A DNA stretch of 53,242 nucleotides from Ruminococcus sp. (GCA_017481885.1 JAFUOM010000016.1:1-53242); one strand, 5' to 3'. Positions 9,182 through 17,203 are shown, counted from the stretch's first letter. The notes: a model not told the origin generated them from the letters alone. Program-made: numbers and translations.

Positions 9182-9652
9182 TTGACAAGTAAAAAACAAG
9201 TAGCAAAAAGAGCATTATTCAGTTTTATTACGCTGTTTATGATTGCATTTATTTTCGCAAATTCTGCTATAGATGCCGACAGTTCCTCGCAGAGCAGTAC
9301 ATCTGTTATGGATATGCTTAACGGCTTTTTAAAATTATGTCATATCAATATAACACTCAGCGAGCATTTTGTGAGAAAGCTTGCACATTTCGTTGAGTAT
9401 TTTGTACTTGGTGCGTCTATGTTTTTTACCGTACGCTCTTTTAATTTAAGAAAGACCTACTGTGTTTTTGCAGTGCCTTTGATGGGCTTTGTTGTAGCTT
9501 CAATTGATGAAACTATTCAGTATTTTTCTGTGGGTAGGTCATGTCAGTTTTCTGATGTTATGCTTGACTTTGTAGGTGTAGTTGTAGCCGCTTTTATTTT
9601 TTCGGCTTTATCTTATATGTTCAGTAAAAATGATAGGAGAGTATTAAAGTGA
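9182..9652 (+). CDS. VanZ family membrane protein
   Basis: A 156-residue membrane protein with four hydrophobic segments and the VanZ-like signature SEHFVRKLAHFVEYFVLG, then SIDETIQYFSVGRSCQFSDV, where the conserved Glu/Asp and Arg lie. VanZ gives low-level teicoplanin resistance in enterococci by an unknown mechanism, but most VanZ-like genes in Clostridia are chromosomal with no van cluster, as here. The start is a TTG at 9182, placed 7 bases after GGAG (9171-9174). It begins a run of seven closely spaced genes; its stop overlaps the next start (GTGA, 9649-9652). Confidence 0.85.
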   Translation: MTSKKQVAKRALFSFITLFMIAFIFANSAIDADSSSQSSTSVMDMLNGFLKLCHINITLSEHFVRKLAHFVEYFVLGASMFFTVRSFNLRKTYCVFAVPLMGFVVASIDETIQYFSVGRSCQFSDVMLDFVGVVVAAFIFSALSYMFSKNDRRVLK

Positions 9653-11037
9653 GTGGAACAAAAACTATGAATAAAATGGGAACTAAACCGATGTTCCCGC
9701 TTTTGATGTCTATGTCTTTGCCAGCGATGTTTTCAATGCTTATTCAGGCTTTGTACAACATTGTTGACAGTATATTTGTATCACAGCTTGGTTCTGATGC
9801 GCTAAACGCTGTGTCACTTGCATATCCGTTGCAAATGATAATGATTTCGTTTGCTGTTGGTACAGGTGTCGGCGTTAACTCGCTTATAGCAAGAAGACTC
9901 GGAGCAAAAGAATATGATGAAGCCAGTGATGCGGCAACACACGGCATTGTTATTGCTGTTGCAACTTGGGTTTTATTTGTATTTATCGGTGCGTTTTTCT
10001 CACGCTCTTTTATTTCTATTTTCTCAGACAAAGTATCAATTGTTACATATGGCACTCAGTACTTAAGTGTTGTACTTTTCGCTTCTCTTGGCTGTCTGCT
10101 TTCTGTAATGGCTGAAAAAAGCCTTCAGGCAACAGGTAATATGATTATTCCTATGATTACTCAGCTTTTGGGCGCTGTAATAAATATTATTCTTGACCCT
10201 CTGTTTATTCATGGTTATTGGTTTTTCCCTAAACTTGAGGTGCTTGGTGCCGCTGTTGCAACTGTGATTGCACAGTTTATTTCAATGTTTTTTATCATTT
10301 CGATTCTGTTGTTTAAAAAGCACGAAATCAAAATCAACTTCAAAAAATTCAAGCTAAAAGGTACTGTGCTTTTCAATATCTACGTTGTTGGTTTTCCTGC
10401 GATTATTATGCAGAGCATCGGTTCTGTTATGGTCAGCGGTATCAACGGAATTATTTCTGCTTTTGCAAGTTCTGTTGCTGTAAAGGAAGCATACATCAAC
10501 ATTTTCGGTATTTACTTTAAGTTGCAGAGCTTTGTGTTTATGCCTGTGTTTGGTTTATCACAGGGAACATCTCCGATTATCGGTTTCAACTACGGTGCGA
10601 GAAACAAAAAGCGTATGTATTCTGCTTTGAAAATCTGTCTTGCTGTAGCGGTAGTTATTATGTGCCTGGGATTTTTGCTGTTCCAGTTCGGTTCTCAATT
10701 TTTGCTTTCTCTTTTTGAAGCAGACAAGCTTACTGTTGACCTTGGTATACCTGCGTTTAAAATTATCAGCTTGTGCTTTATTCCAGCCGCTGTCGGTATC
10801 ACATTTTCAACACTGTTTCAGGCGGTCGGAAAAGGTATTATGAGTATGCTTATGTCAATTTTACGACAGTTGATTGTACTTTTGCCTTCTGCATTTTTTC
10901 TTGCTCAAATTGAGCTTTCTGTTCTTTGGTACGCATTCCCGATTGCAGAGGCAGTTGCCCTTGCTGTTGCATTGTTGATGTTTGTATATTTGACAAAACA
11001 CGATTTCAAAAAGCTGGACAAAGAAGTCACTGAGTAA
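9649..11037 (+). CDS. MATE family efflux transporter
   Basis: A 462-residue, 12-helix cation antiporter of the MATE/DinF superfamily. The N-terminal repeat has MSMSLPAMFSMLIQALYNIVDSIFVSQLG, split here as the family PAMFSMLIQALYNIVDSIF helix followed by the SQLG turn; GTGVGVNSLIARRLGAKE is the conserved TM2-TM3 loop, and the second repeat has VFGLSQGTSPIIGFNYGARN. Substrate specificity (drug, metabolite or lipid-linked) cannot be read from sequence. The GTG start overlaps the VanZ stop, with AGGAGA 8 bases upstream, so expression is coupled. Confidence 0.93.
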   Translation: MSGTKTMNKMGTKPMFPLLMSMSLPAMFSMLIQALYNIVDSIFVSQLGSDALNAVSLAYPLQMIMISFAVGTGVGVNSLIARRLGAKEYDEASDAATHGIVIAVATWVLFVFIGAFFSRSFISIFSDKVSIVTYGTQYLSVVLFASLGCLLSVMAEKSLQATGNMIIPMITQLLGAVINIILDPLFIHGYWFFPKLEVLGAAVATVIAQFISMFFIISILLFKKHEIKINFKKFKLKGTVLFNIYVVGFPAIIMQSIGSVMVSGINGIISAFASSVAVKEAYINIFGIYFKLQSFVFMPVFGLSQGTSPIIGFNYGARNKKRMYSALKICLAVAVVIMCLGFLLFQFGSQFLLSLFEADKLTVDLGIPAFKIISLCFIPAAVGITFSTLFQAVGKGIMSMLMSILRQLIVLLPSAFFLAQIELSVLWYAFPIAEAVALAVALLMFVYLTKHDFKKLDKEVTE

Positions 11038-11082
11038 TCATTAATTCTACCGCTTGAGCATATATTTTGCTGAGGTGGTTAC

Positions 11083-11454
11083 ATGGAAGACTTCAGAAAA
11101 GACGAGATTATTTACGACGAGGATTGGAAACAGTTTGACGAACCTGTACTCGTCGATAAAGATAAACGTGAAAGTGATAACGAAACACCTGAAAAAGAGG
11201 TTGCAAAACCCGAAAAGCGTAAAAGGGTATTCCCTTCACTGATTACAATCCAACTTATTGTGTGTCTTTTAATTGCTTTTTTAGTGTTTATGCTAAAAGC
11301 GATGAACTCAGATACATACGCACAGCTGTGCAAGTATTATGATGAGTTGATGCAGAAAACATTGCTAAGTAGCAGTATGTTTGAAGATATCGACCTGTCA
11401 AAGTATTTTGAATCTACTGCAGACGAAGTTATAGCCACAAACGATGAAGTTTAA
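11083..11454 (+). CDS. Single-pass membrane protein upstream of M50 protease
   Basis: A 123-residue protein I cannot assign to a family. Residues 1-50 are highly charged and cytoplasmic (DEDWKQFDEP, then a Glu/Lys-rich run), followed by the basic stop KRKR, one membrane helix (about 51-71, LITIQLIVCLLIAFLVFMLK) and a 50-residue outer tail ending in acidic residues. TGAGGTGG lies before the ATG. The last 11 bases overlap the start of an SpoIVFB-like protease. By analogy with spoIVFA-spoIVFB in Bacillus it could be the protease regulator or substrate-presenting partner, but there is no sequence similarity I can point to and no LytM domain is visible. Confidence 0.6.
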   Translation: MEDFRKDEIIYDEDWKQFDEPVLVDKDKRESDNETPEKEVAKPEKRKRVFPSLITIQLIVCLLIAFLVFMLKAMNSDTYAQLCKYYDELMQKTLLSSSMFEDIDLSKYFESTADEVIATNDEV

Positions 11455-12010
11455 GCTAGGTTCAACTCTATTTGAAGCATCGTTTATCGCTGTTGCTTTG
11501 ATGTCTTTAGTGCTTGTGCTTGACGTAACAGGTAACATTGCTATGTGCTTTTTGTGTGCTATTTTGCACGAGTGCGGACACATTATTGCTATGCGGTGCT
11601 TTGGCATTGTTCCAAAGAGCATAACATTAAGACTGTTTGATATAGTAATTAAAGCGGATAGCGACAAGGCGTTTTTACCTGATTTGTTAATAACGCTCAG
11701 CGGACCGATGATGAATATTTTGCTCTCGGTTACGGCTTTCTTTATCAGCAAACCATTTTGCTATGTTAATCTTTACATAGCTGTGTTCAACTTACTGCCG
11801 ATAGACACCTTTGACGGTGGACGAGCTCTTTCGCTTTTGCTTTGCAGAAAGTTTTCTATAAAATCAGTACGCTTCGTACTGAGAAGTCTTACTTTTACAT
11901 TTTTGGTGCCGATATTTCTTCTTGGAATACAGGTGCTTTTGTATTCAAAATATAATTATTCATTGCTGCTTATATCACTGTATTTGCTGGCAATTCTCTT
12001 TTTAAAATAA
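11444..12010 (+). CDS. Site-2 protease (M50), SpoIVFB-like
   Basis: A 188-residue intramembrane zinc metalloprotease. The zinc-binding motif HECGH is at residues 42-46 inside a membrane helix, and the third ligand is in NLLPIDTFDGGRALS (Asp124). The short length and lack of a PDZ or CBS domain match the SpoIVFB group, which cleaves pro-sigma-K during sporulation. Whether this copy acts in sporulation or elsewhere is not known. It overlaps the small membrane protein gene upstream by 11 bases and is followed 10 bases later by a radical SAM gene. A BofA-like inhibitor-family gene occurs elsewhere in the window (48764). Confidence 0.85.
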   Translation: MKFKLGSTLFEASFIAVALMSLVLVLDVTGNIAMCFLCAILHECGHIIAMRCFGIVPKSITLRLFDIVIKADSDKAFLPDLLITLSGPMMNILLSVTAFFISKPFCYVNLYIAVFNLLPIDTFDGGRALSLLLCRKFSIKSVRFVLRSLTFTFLVPIFLLGIQVLLYSKYNYSLLLISLYLLAILFLK

Positions 12011-12020
12011 CGGAGGACTT

Positions 12021-13880
12021 ATGATTAAATCAAAACTTGAAAAAATACTCCTTAAGGTTCAAAAACCAGGCAAGTATGTCGGCGGTGAGCTGAACTCTGT
12101 AATTAAAAACAAAGATGAGGTGGATATCAGATTTGCTTTCTGTTTCCCTGACACATACGAAATCGGTATGTCACATCTGGGTATGAAAATCCTGTACAGC
12201 CTCTTTAACGAAAAGCCATACATCTGGTGTGAGCGTGTGTTTGCGCCTTGGATTGATATGGAAGAGCAGATGATTAAAAATGATATTCCACTCTATGCTC
12301 TTGAGAGTATGGACCCTGTATCAGAGTTTGATTTCATCGGCTTTACTTTGCAGTATGAGCTATCATACACAAATATGCTCAATATGTTAAAGCTTGCGAA
12401 TATTCCGCTTAAATCAAGTGAGCGTAAAGAGCTTACTCAGATTGTAGTTGCAGGCGGTCCTTGTGCGTGCAACCCTGAGCCTATTGCTGACTTTGTAGAT
12501 ATCTTTTTCATCGGCGACGGCGAAGAGGTAGACCTTGAAGTAATTGAACTTTTTCGTGAGTGCAAAAAGCAGGGTAAAACTAAGGACGAGTTTTTGTTCC
12601 TTGCTTCTCAAATTAAAGGTGTATATGTTCCTGCTTTGTATGACGTAGAATATAACGAAGATGGTACAATCAAGGCTTTCACTCCAAAGCGTGACGGCGT
12701 ACCAGCAAAAATCGAAAAGCGTGTTATGATGGATATGGATAACTCATATTTCCCTGATAACTTTGTAGTTCCAAACGTTGAGATTGTCCACGACAGAGCA
12801 GTAAGCGAAATTTTCAGAGGTTGCATCCGTGGTTGTCGTTTTTGTCAGGCAGGATTCTTGTACAGACCTGTTCGTGAAAAGTCAGTTGATTGTATCAACG
12901 AGCAGTGTCACGCTTTGTGTCGTAACACGGGCTATGACGAGATTTCTCTGTCTAGTTTAAGCTCCAGCGACTACACTCAGATTGTTCCGCTTTTGGAAAA
13001 GCTCTGTAGTTGGTCAGTTGATGAAAATGTAAGTCTTTCACTTCCATCACTTCGTGTTGATGGTTTTACAGATGAAATTCTGTCAAAAATCAAGTCGGTA
13101 AGAAAGAGCGGTCTTACATTCGCTCCTGAAGCCGGTACACAGCGTTTGCGTGATGTTATCAATAAGAATGTTCAAGAGGACGAGCTGTTAGAAACTTGCT
13201 CTGTAGCTTTTGAGGGTGGTTATTCTACTGTTAAGCTTTACTTTATGATTGGTCTTCCTACTGAAACCATGGACGATGTTAAGGGTATCGCAGAGCTTGG
13301 CCAGAAAGTTGTCAACACTTTCTATCAGTGCGAAAATCGTCCAAAGGGTAAGGGTGTTCGTGTAACAGTTTCATCATCATCATTTGTTCCAAAGCCGTTC
13401 ACACCATTCCAGTGGGAGCCACAGGACAGTATTGAAACTATCCACGAAAAGCAGGCACACATTCGTGAGAACCTCACAACAAAGAAGATTTCATACAATT
13501 ACCACGATGCTGACACATCATTCTTGGAGGCGGTTTTTGCTCGTGGCGACAGAAGACTCTCAGAAGTTCTCTTGAAAGCTTGCGAGAATGGTATGCGTTT
13601 TGATGGTTGGAGTGACTGTTTCTCATTCGAAAAGTGGATGGAAACTTTTGAACAGTGCAACGTTGACCCACACTTCTATGCTAACCGCCGTCGCAGTTTT
13701 GACGAAATTCTCCCTTGGGACCACATTGACTATTCTGTAACAAAAGAATTCCTTATTTCAGAATGTAAGAAAGCGTATGAAAATACAACAACACCACATT
13801 GCAGAGAAAAGTGCTCAAACTGCGGTGCTATGAAACACAAAGGAGGTGTCTGCTTTGAAAAATGTAAGAGTATGGTTTAA
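12021..13880 (+). CDS. B12-binding-domain radical SAM protein (TIGR03960 family)
   Basis: A 619-residue iron-sulfur enzyme. Residues 1-190 form a cobalamin-binding-like domain (FCFPDTYEIGMSHLG, ERVFAPWIDME, VVAGGPCACNPEP). The radical SAM core has the CxxxCxxC cluster motif at Cys268, Cys272 and Cys275 (FRGCIRGCRFCQAGF), then SLSSLSSSDY and the FAPEAGTQRLRDVINK segment. The C-terminus has a Cys-rich tail (CREKCSNCGAMKH and GVCFEKCKSM), perhaps an auxiliary cluster. CGGAGG precedes the ATG. The reaction is not known. In many bacteria this gene is next to, or fused with, the TIGR03936/DUF2344 partner, which here overlaps its 3' end by 26 bases. Confidence 0.92.
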   Translation: MIKSKLEKILLKVQKPGKYVGGELNSVIKNKDEVDIRFAFCFPDTYEIGMSHLGMKILYSLFNEKPYIWCERVFAPWIDMEEQMIKNDIPLYALESMDPVSEFDFIGFTLQYELSYTNMLNMLKLANIPLKSSERKELTQIVVAGGPCACNPEPIADFVDIFFIGDGEEVDLEVIELFRECKKQGKTKDEFLFLASQIKGVYVPALYDVEYNEDGTIKAFTPKRDGVPAKIEKRVMMDMDNSYFPDNFVVPNVEIVHDRAVSEIFRGCIRGCRFCQAGFLYRPVREKSVDCINEQCHALCRNTGYDEISLSSLSSSDYTQIVPLLEKLCSWSVDENVSLSLPSLRVDGFTDEILSKIKSVRKSGLTFAPEAGTQRLRDVINKNVQEDELLETCSVAFEGGYSTVKLYFMIGLPTETMDDVKGIAELGQKVVNTFYQCENRPKGKGVRVTVSSSSFVPKPFTPFQWEPQDSIETIHEKQAHIRENLTTKKISYNYHDADTSFLEAVFARGDRRLSEVLLKACENGMRFDGWSDCFSFEKWMETFEQCNVDPHFYANRRRSFDEILPWDHIDYSVTKEFLISECKKAYENTTTPHCREKCSNCGAMKHKGGVCFEKCKSMV

Positions 13881-14514
13881 GAAAGACGATGAGTGCAGAT
13901 ATATTTCACATCTTGATTTAAACCGTGTTATGATTCGTGCAATCCAGAAAAGCAGACTTCCTGTGTGGCGTACAGAAGGTTTTAACGTTCATCCGTACAT
14001 TACTTTCTCACTTCCATTATCTCTTGGATTCAGGGGTGAGCGTGAGAGTATGGATATGCGTATTTTGGACGATGACTTCAAGCTCGATACTATCAAAGAA
14101 GAGCTTAACAAATGCTTACCACACGGACTCTATGTATTCGATGTAACAGAGCCTGTGAAAAAATCTGGTGCGATTGACAGCGCTAAATTCAAGATGCGTT
14201 TGTCTTGTGATAAAATTTCTGTAGAAGAATTATATACAAACTTTAAAAACCTGATTGATGCAGAAGAAATCCTTGTTGATAAGAAGACTAAAAAAGGTAT
14301 CAAAAAGATTGACATCAAAGAGTACTTCAAAGACGTAAAGCACTATGATACCGAAAACGGTATCGTAGTACGTGCAGTTCTTCCTGCAGGTAGCTCAACA
14401 AATATCAACCCGACTTTGCTTATCAAAGCGTTAAACGAAAAGTACGGCATTGATGTTTACTACGACATAACCCGTGTTGATGTTTACGATGCGGAGGGTA
14501 AGTCTTTTGAGTAA
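13855..14514 (+). CDS. DUF2344 radical SAM-associated protein (TIGR03936)
   Basis: A 219-residue protein of the DUF2344 family, the usual partner of TIGR03960 radical SAM proteins. It has the family opening VRVWFKKDDECRYISHLDL and RVMIRAIQKSRLPVWRTEGFNVHP, then ISFSLPLSLG-like residues (here TFSLPLSLGFRGERE). Its role is unknown. The start is a TTG at 13855, 8 bases after AGGAGG (13841-13846), both inside the end of the upstream gene; a GTG at 13846 overlaps that site and is rejected. The family is often followed by rng and rplU, but here a HAD hydrolase comes next. Confidence 0.88.
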   Translation: MKNVRVWFKKDDECRYISHLDLNRVMIRAIQKSRLPVWRTEGFNVHPYITFSLPLSLGFRGERESMDMRILDDDFKLDTIKEELNKCLPHGLYVFDVTEPVKKSGAIDSAKFKMRLSCDKISVEELYTNFKNLIDAEEILVDKKTKKGIKKIDIKEYFKDVKHYDTENGIVVRAVLPAGSSTNINPTLLIKALNEKYGIDVYYDITRVDVYDAEGKSFE

Positions 14515-15217
14515 TCCTGATGTAAACAAACAGCGATTTGATATCGTGTTGCTCGATGCCGATGAAACCATCTTCGATTTCAAAAGGGCAGAGGCTCATT
14601 CGTTTAAACTGATGCTTGAAAAGTTCGGTGTTGAGTATACTGACGAAAGGCTAGCTCTTTATAGCGGTATTAACTTAAAGATGTGGAAAGCTTTGGAACG
14701 TGGAGAGGTCACCAGAGACAGACTCAAAACGCTTAGATTTGAGCAGTTCTTTGAGCGAATAGGTGTAAAAGATATCGACTGCGTAGCGGTAAATGATTGT
14801 TATCTCACAAATCTTTCTAACAGTACATTTTTGCTTGGTGGCGCAAAAGAGTTTGTGCAAAATCTTAGCAAGTACTGCAAATTGTACATTGCTACAAACG
14901 GACTCACAAAAGCCCAGACAGGACGCTTCGCAAAATCAGAGGTCAAAGATTATATCGACGGTATGTTTATCAGCGAACTGATTGGTTACGCAAAACCTGA
15001 CAAAGAGTATTTTGAATACATATTCAATGAGCTTAATATTACCGACAAATCACGTGTGATTATAGTAGGTGACAGCCTGACATCCGATATGCAAGGCGGT
15101 AAAAACGCAGGAATAACAACCTGCCTTTATAATCCTAAAGGGGATAAGATAGAGTCAGCTTTGTGTGATTACCAGATTTCGAAGTTTGACGAATTTTTTG
15201 ACATATTGTTTTCATAA
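14507..15217 (+). CDS. HAD-superfamily hydrolase, YjjG-like nucleotidase
   Basis: A 236-residue phosphatase of the HAD superfamily. The nucleophile motif is LLDADETIFDF with Asp17 and Asp19; motif II is IATNGLT; motif III Lys is in IGYAKPDKEYF; motif IV is IIVGDSLTSDMQGGKNAG. The helical cap between motifs I and II and the overall pattern match YjjG (house-cleaning pyrimidine 5'-nucleotidase), though substrate range cannot be fixed. It begins with TTG at 14507, 8 bases after CGGAGGG (14492-14498), and overlaps the previous gene by 8 bases. It is the last gene of the operon and runs into the bidirectional terminator. Confidence 0.88.
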   Translation: MSNPDVNKQRFDIVLLDADETIFDFKRAEAHSFKLMLEKFGVEYTDERLALYSGINLKMWKALERGEVTRDRLKTLRFEQFFERIGVKDIDCVAVNDCYLTNLSNSTFLLGGAKEFVQNLSKYCKLYIATNGLTKAQTGRFAKSEVKDYIDGMFISELIGYAKPDKEYFEYIFNELNITDKSRVIIVGDSLTSDMQGGKNAGITTCLYNPKGDKIESALCDYQISKFDEFFDILFS

Positions 15218-15221
15218 AAGC

Positions 15222-15253
15222 AAACGGCACATCACTTCGATGTGCCGTTTTTG
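15222..15253. terminator. Bidirectional terminator between HAD and reverse transcriptase
   Basis: AAACGGCACATC and GATGTGCCGTTT (12 bp) around ACTTC, with flanking A and T runs. The last codons of the minus-strand reverse transcriptase lie inside the stem. Confidence 0.9.
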
Positions 15254-16446
15254 TCGCTTTGTTTGTAGTATTCATTTACAAGGCTTCTGTAACCAAGCTT
15301 TTTAATATCTTCGTAGCGGAAAGCATACTTTGATTTATTACGTTTACCTGTAGCAAGGTAGCGTATGCAATCAAGCATATAGCTGTCAATTTCTTTCAGC
15401 GTTTTGTCAGTGTTGATAACAGGGAAAAACCATCTTGTCCATGTTAGTTCGCTGTAAACTGGATTATCATACAATTTGCTGTTGAAACGCTTGATAAATG
15501 CTCTTGCTGCCATTTCCCTTGGTACACCCTTTTTATCAGCCCAACGACTAAGTGCTCTGGTTTTCCTTCGCATTTTAGATTTTAATTTTTCGAACGATGC
15601 TTGACTAATATCAATAACTGAGCAGTTGTAGGAAAATCCGAGAAATGTCCATTCCTGCTTTGGCAGAAAAATTCCTTCCTTGCTTTCATTAATCTTGAGG
15701 TGATAGCGACTAAGCTCAGTTTTAATTACGTCGATGTATTGTTCCAGCTCCTCCATAGTTTTAGCAAAAACTATAATATCGTCTGAATAACGCATATATG
15801 GTATATTTCTATTGTGGAAATAAAAATCCAACTCACGCAAGTACAGATTAGCTAAAAAAGTAGACGTCGGTACACCCGCCATAATGCCTTTTGATTCTTT
15901 CATTAACTCTCCGCCAAATTCAACGTAAGGCTGTTCAAGCAGTTTTATCAGAAACTCGCACAGCTCTTTATCATTCTCAAAAACTTCCTCCAACATAGGT
16001 TTGAGCAGATTGATATCAACCGAGTTGAAATAGTCGCTGATATCTACCTTGTACACATAATACTCGTCGAGATTACGAATTCTACGCAAATCGTTAGTAG
16101 CTCGTTTTACTCCGCGTTCTTTTCTGAACGAATACAGATTCGGTGCAAATATATCATCATAATCTCTCAGCATAAAAGTTATGAGCTTTAGCACATAGTT
16201 TTCTTCACGGCTAAAGGTGTAAACAGCACGTTTTTTGCTGTTGTTTGATTTTGCCACCAAGGTTTTCTTTGGAGCAGAAAACATACCGCCGTTTTGAATA
16301 AGCTCAACTGTTTGAAGATACTCCTTGCTTTCAATAAACGCTCTTAGTTCGTCAATATCTTTTTCTCTTAAGTTGCCTTGCTCAGTTTTATATAATAGGT
16401 ATTTGTACCACTCATCCTGATTTTTGAGTCTGCCTATAATATCCAT
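15232..16446 (-). CDS. Stand-alone reverse transcriptase, ungrouped
   Basis: A 404-residue RNA-directed DNA polymerase. Motif A is KVDISDYFNSVD (residues 133-144, catalytic Asp), motif B GIMAGVPTSTFLANLYL (187-203), motif C MRYSDDIIVFA (YSDD at 220-223) and motif E FLGFSY (269-274); a thumb-like helical region follows. It lacks the retron VTG motif, the DGR SQ motif and any maturase HNH domain, so it is none of those by eye. It best fits a group-II-like or unknown-group RT, several of which are antiphage (DRT) enzymes. The start at 16446 follows GGAG by 6 bases; the open frame extends upstream through the structured RNA, but that part is unlikely to be translated. It has no accessory effector gene fused to it. 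The leader RNA at 16459-16590 is the probable template or cofactor. Confidence 0.85.
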   Translation of the reverse strand: MDIIGRLKNQDEWYKYLLYKTEQGNLREKDIDELRAFIESKEYLQTVELIQNGGMFSAPKKTLVAKSNNSKKRAVYTFSREENYVLKLITFMLRDYDDIFAPNLYSFRKERGVKRATNDLRRIRNLDEYYVYKVDISDYFNSVDINLLKPMLEEVFENDKELCEFLIKLLEQPYVEFGGELMKESKGIMAGVPTSTFLANLYLRELDFYFHNRNIPYMRYSDDIIVFAKTMEELEQYIDVIKTELSRYHLKINESKEGIFLPKQEWTFLGFSYNCSVIDISQASFEKLKSKMRRKTRALSRWADKKGVPREMAARAFIKRFNSKLYDNPVYSELTWTRWFFPVINTDKTLKEIDSYMLDCIRYLATGKRNKSKYAFRYEDIKKLGYRSLVNEYYKQSDKNGTSK

Positions 16447-16458
16447 AAAAAACTCCAT

Positions 16459-16590
16459 AAAAAAACAGAGAGAAAGTAATTTAACATCTCGATTTTGAGA
16501 TACCAAACCGTACACGAACAAGCTACCTGCAAAGCGTCAACAGTCCGTGCTGGGTTTACCACAGGTGCAAAGCGTTTCTCTCTGTTTCTT
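16459..16590 (-). ncRNA. Structured RNA upstream of the reverse transcriptase
   Basis: On the minus strand a perfect 13-bp stem AAACAGAGAGAAA / TTTCTCTCTGTTT (plus 16575-16587 and 16463-16475) closes a 125-base element, and its 3' arm runs into seven T (16459-16465), like a terminator. Inside are a hairpin ATCTC/GAGAT (16486-16501), a 10-base direct repeat ACGCTTTGCA (plus-strand complements at 16566-16575 and 16528-16537) and complementary ACCTG/CAGGT following the two repeat copies. It ends 12 bases before the RT start codon. The role as RT template, RT cofactor or attenuator is inferred from position and structure. Confidence 0.7.
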
Positions 16591-16601
16591 ACAATATTAA
16601 T

Positions 16602-17108
16602 TTATACGTTCAGATTTTCTCTGATTCTGTTAAGAACATAAGACTTTTCGTTTTTCATACCCTTGAAAAATCTTATGTAGTGAATGTCGTTGTCGAAAAG
16701 GATGTCGTACGAACCTTTAGCAATCATAGACTTATATTGGTTAGTCTGCATAACAAACACAGCAAGCTTTGCCTCTCCGTTTAATCTGAAAAGGTAGGAG
16801 ATAGGGAAGCACTTTGGATGAGCACTGCTATCAAACACGCTTGGGTGAACATTTCTTTCAATAGTATACCCCGGAAATTCAGCTTCGTTAATCAGTTGTG
16901 CAAAGTATTCATCCCCTGTGTTGTGATTATTAGCGTATGGTGAATCATCCTCAACTGTTTCAGTTGTTGTATAGTTAACTGTTGTATTATTTACTGATGT
17001 GTTCTCTTTTATTGTTTGAAACTCATTGCGAACTGTGTCAGCAACCTTACCTACAACATCGTCAACGTCGTTTGTTAAGCTTTTTAATAATTTATCAAAT
17101 AAACCCAT
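16602..17108 (-). CDS. Hypothetical protein upstream of the RT module
   Basis: A 168-residue soluble protein I do not recognise. It opens with an amphipathic helix (GLFDKLLKSLTNDVDDVVGK), has a Thr/Asn/Val-rich linker (about residues 38-60) and a C-terminal alpha-beta domain with AKLAVFVMQTNQYKSM, DIHYIRFFKGMKNE and a final YVLNRIRENL helix. GGAGATGAAACT precedes the ATG at 17108; the start 13 codons upstream lacks such a site. It has its own promoter (17138-17166), and the RT leader RNA begins about 12-15 bases after its stop with no terminator between, so the RT may be read from the same transcript. A link to RT function is possible but unproven. Confidence 0.65.
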   Translation of the reverse strand: MGLFDKLLKSLTNDVDDVVGKVADTVRNEFQTIKENTSVNNTTVNYTTTETVEDDSPYANNHNTGDEYFAQLINEAEFPGYTIERNVHPSVFDSSAHPKCFPISYLFRLNGEAKLAVFVMQTNQYKSMIAKGSYDILFDNDIHYIRFFKGMKNEKSYVLNRIRENLNV

Positions 17109-17137
17109 AGTTTCATCTCCTGTGATTTTATATCCGT

Positions 17138-17166
17138 ATTTTAACACATCGAAGTGTACAAATCAA
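17138..17166 (-). promoter_or_regulatory. Promoter of the hypothetical gene upstream of the RT
   Basis: On the minus strand, TTGATT (17166-17161), 17 bases, TAAAAT (17143-17138), with a TG-N extension before the -10. Confidence 0.7.
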
Positions 17167-17203
17167 GTGATATATACACGCTCTATATTTTAATTCAAAA
17201 GTA

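Noticed and set aside
9649..15217. Vancomycin-resistance cluster around the VanZ-like gene
   Set aside because: No vanR/S, vanH, ligase or vanX-like gene is nearby; VanZ-like proteins are common in Clostridia without resistance.
16447..16521. RT coding frame extended upstream to 16521
   Set aside because: The frame is open by chance through the structured RNA; the only start with a proper ribosome binding site is at 16446.
15232..16590. Retron (RT with msr-msd RNA)
   Set aside because: The closing inverted repeat resembles a1/a2, but the RT lacks the retron-type VTG motif region and has a group-II-like FLGF motif; no msd-type long hairpin or priming guanosine context is clear.
15232..16590. 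Group II intron
   Set aside because: No maturase HNH domain, no recognisable domain V hairpin downstream and no interrupted gene; the RT ends in a normal bidirectional terminator.
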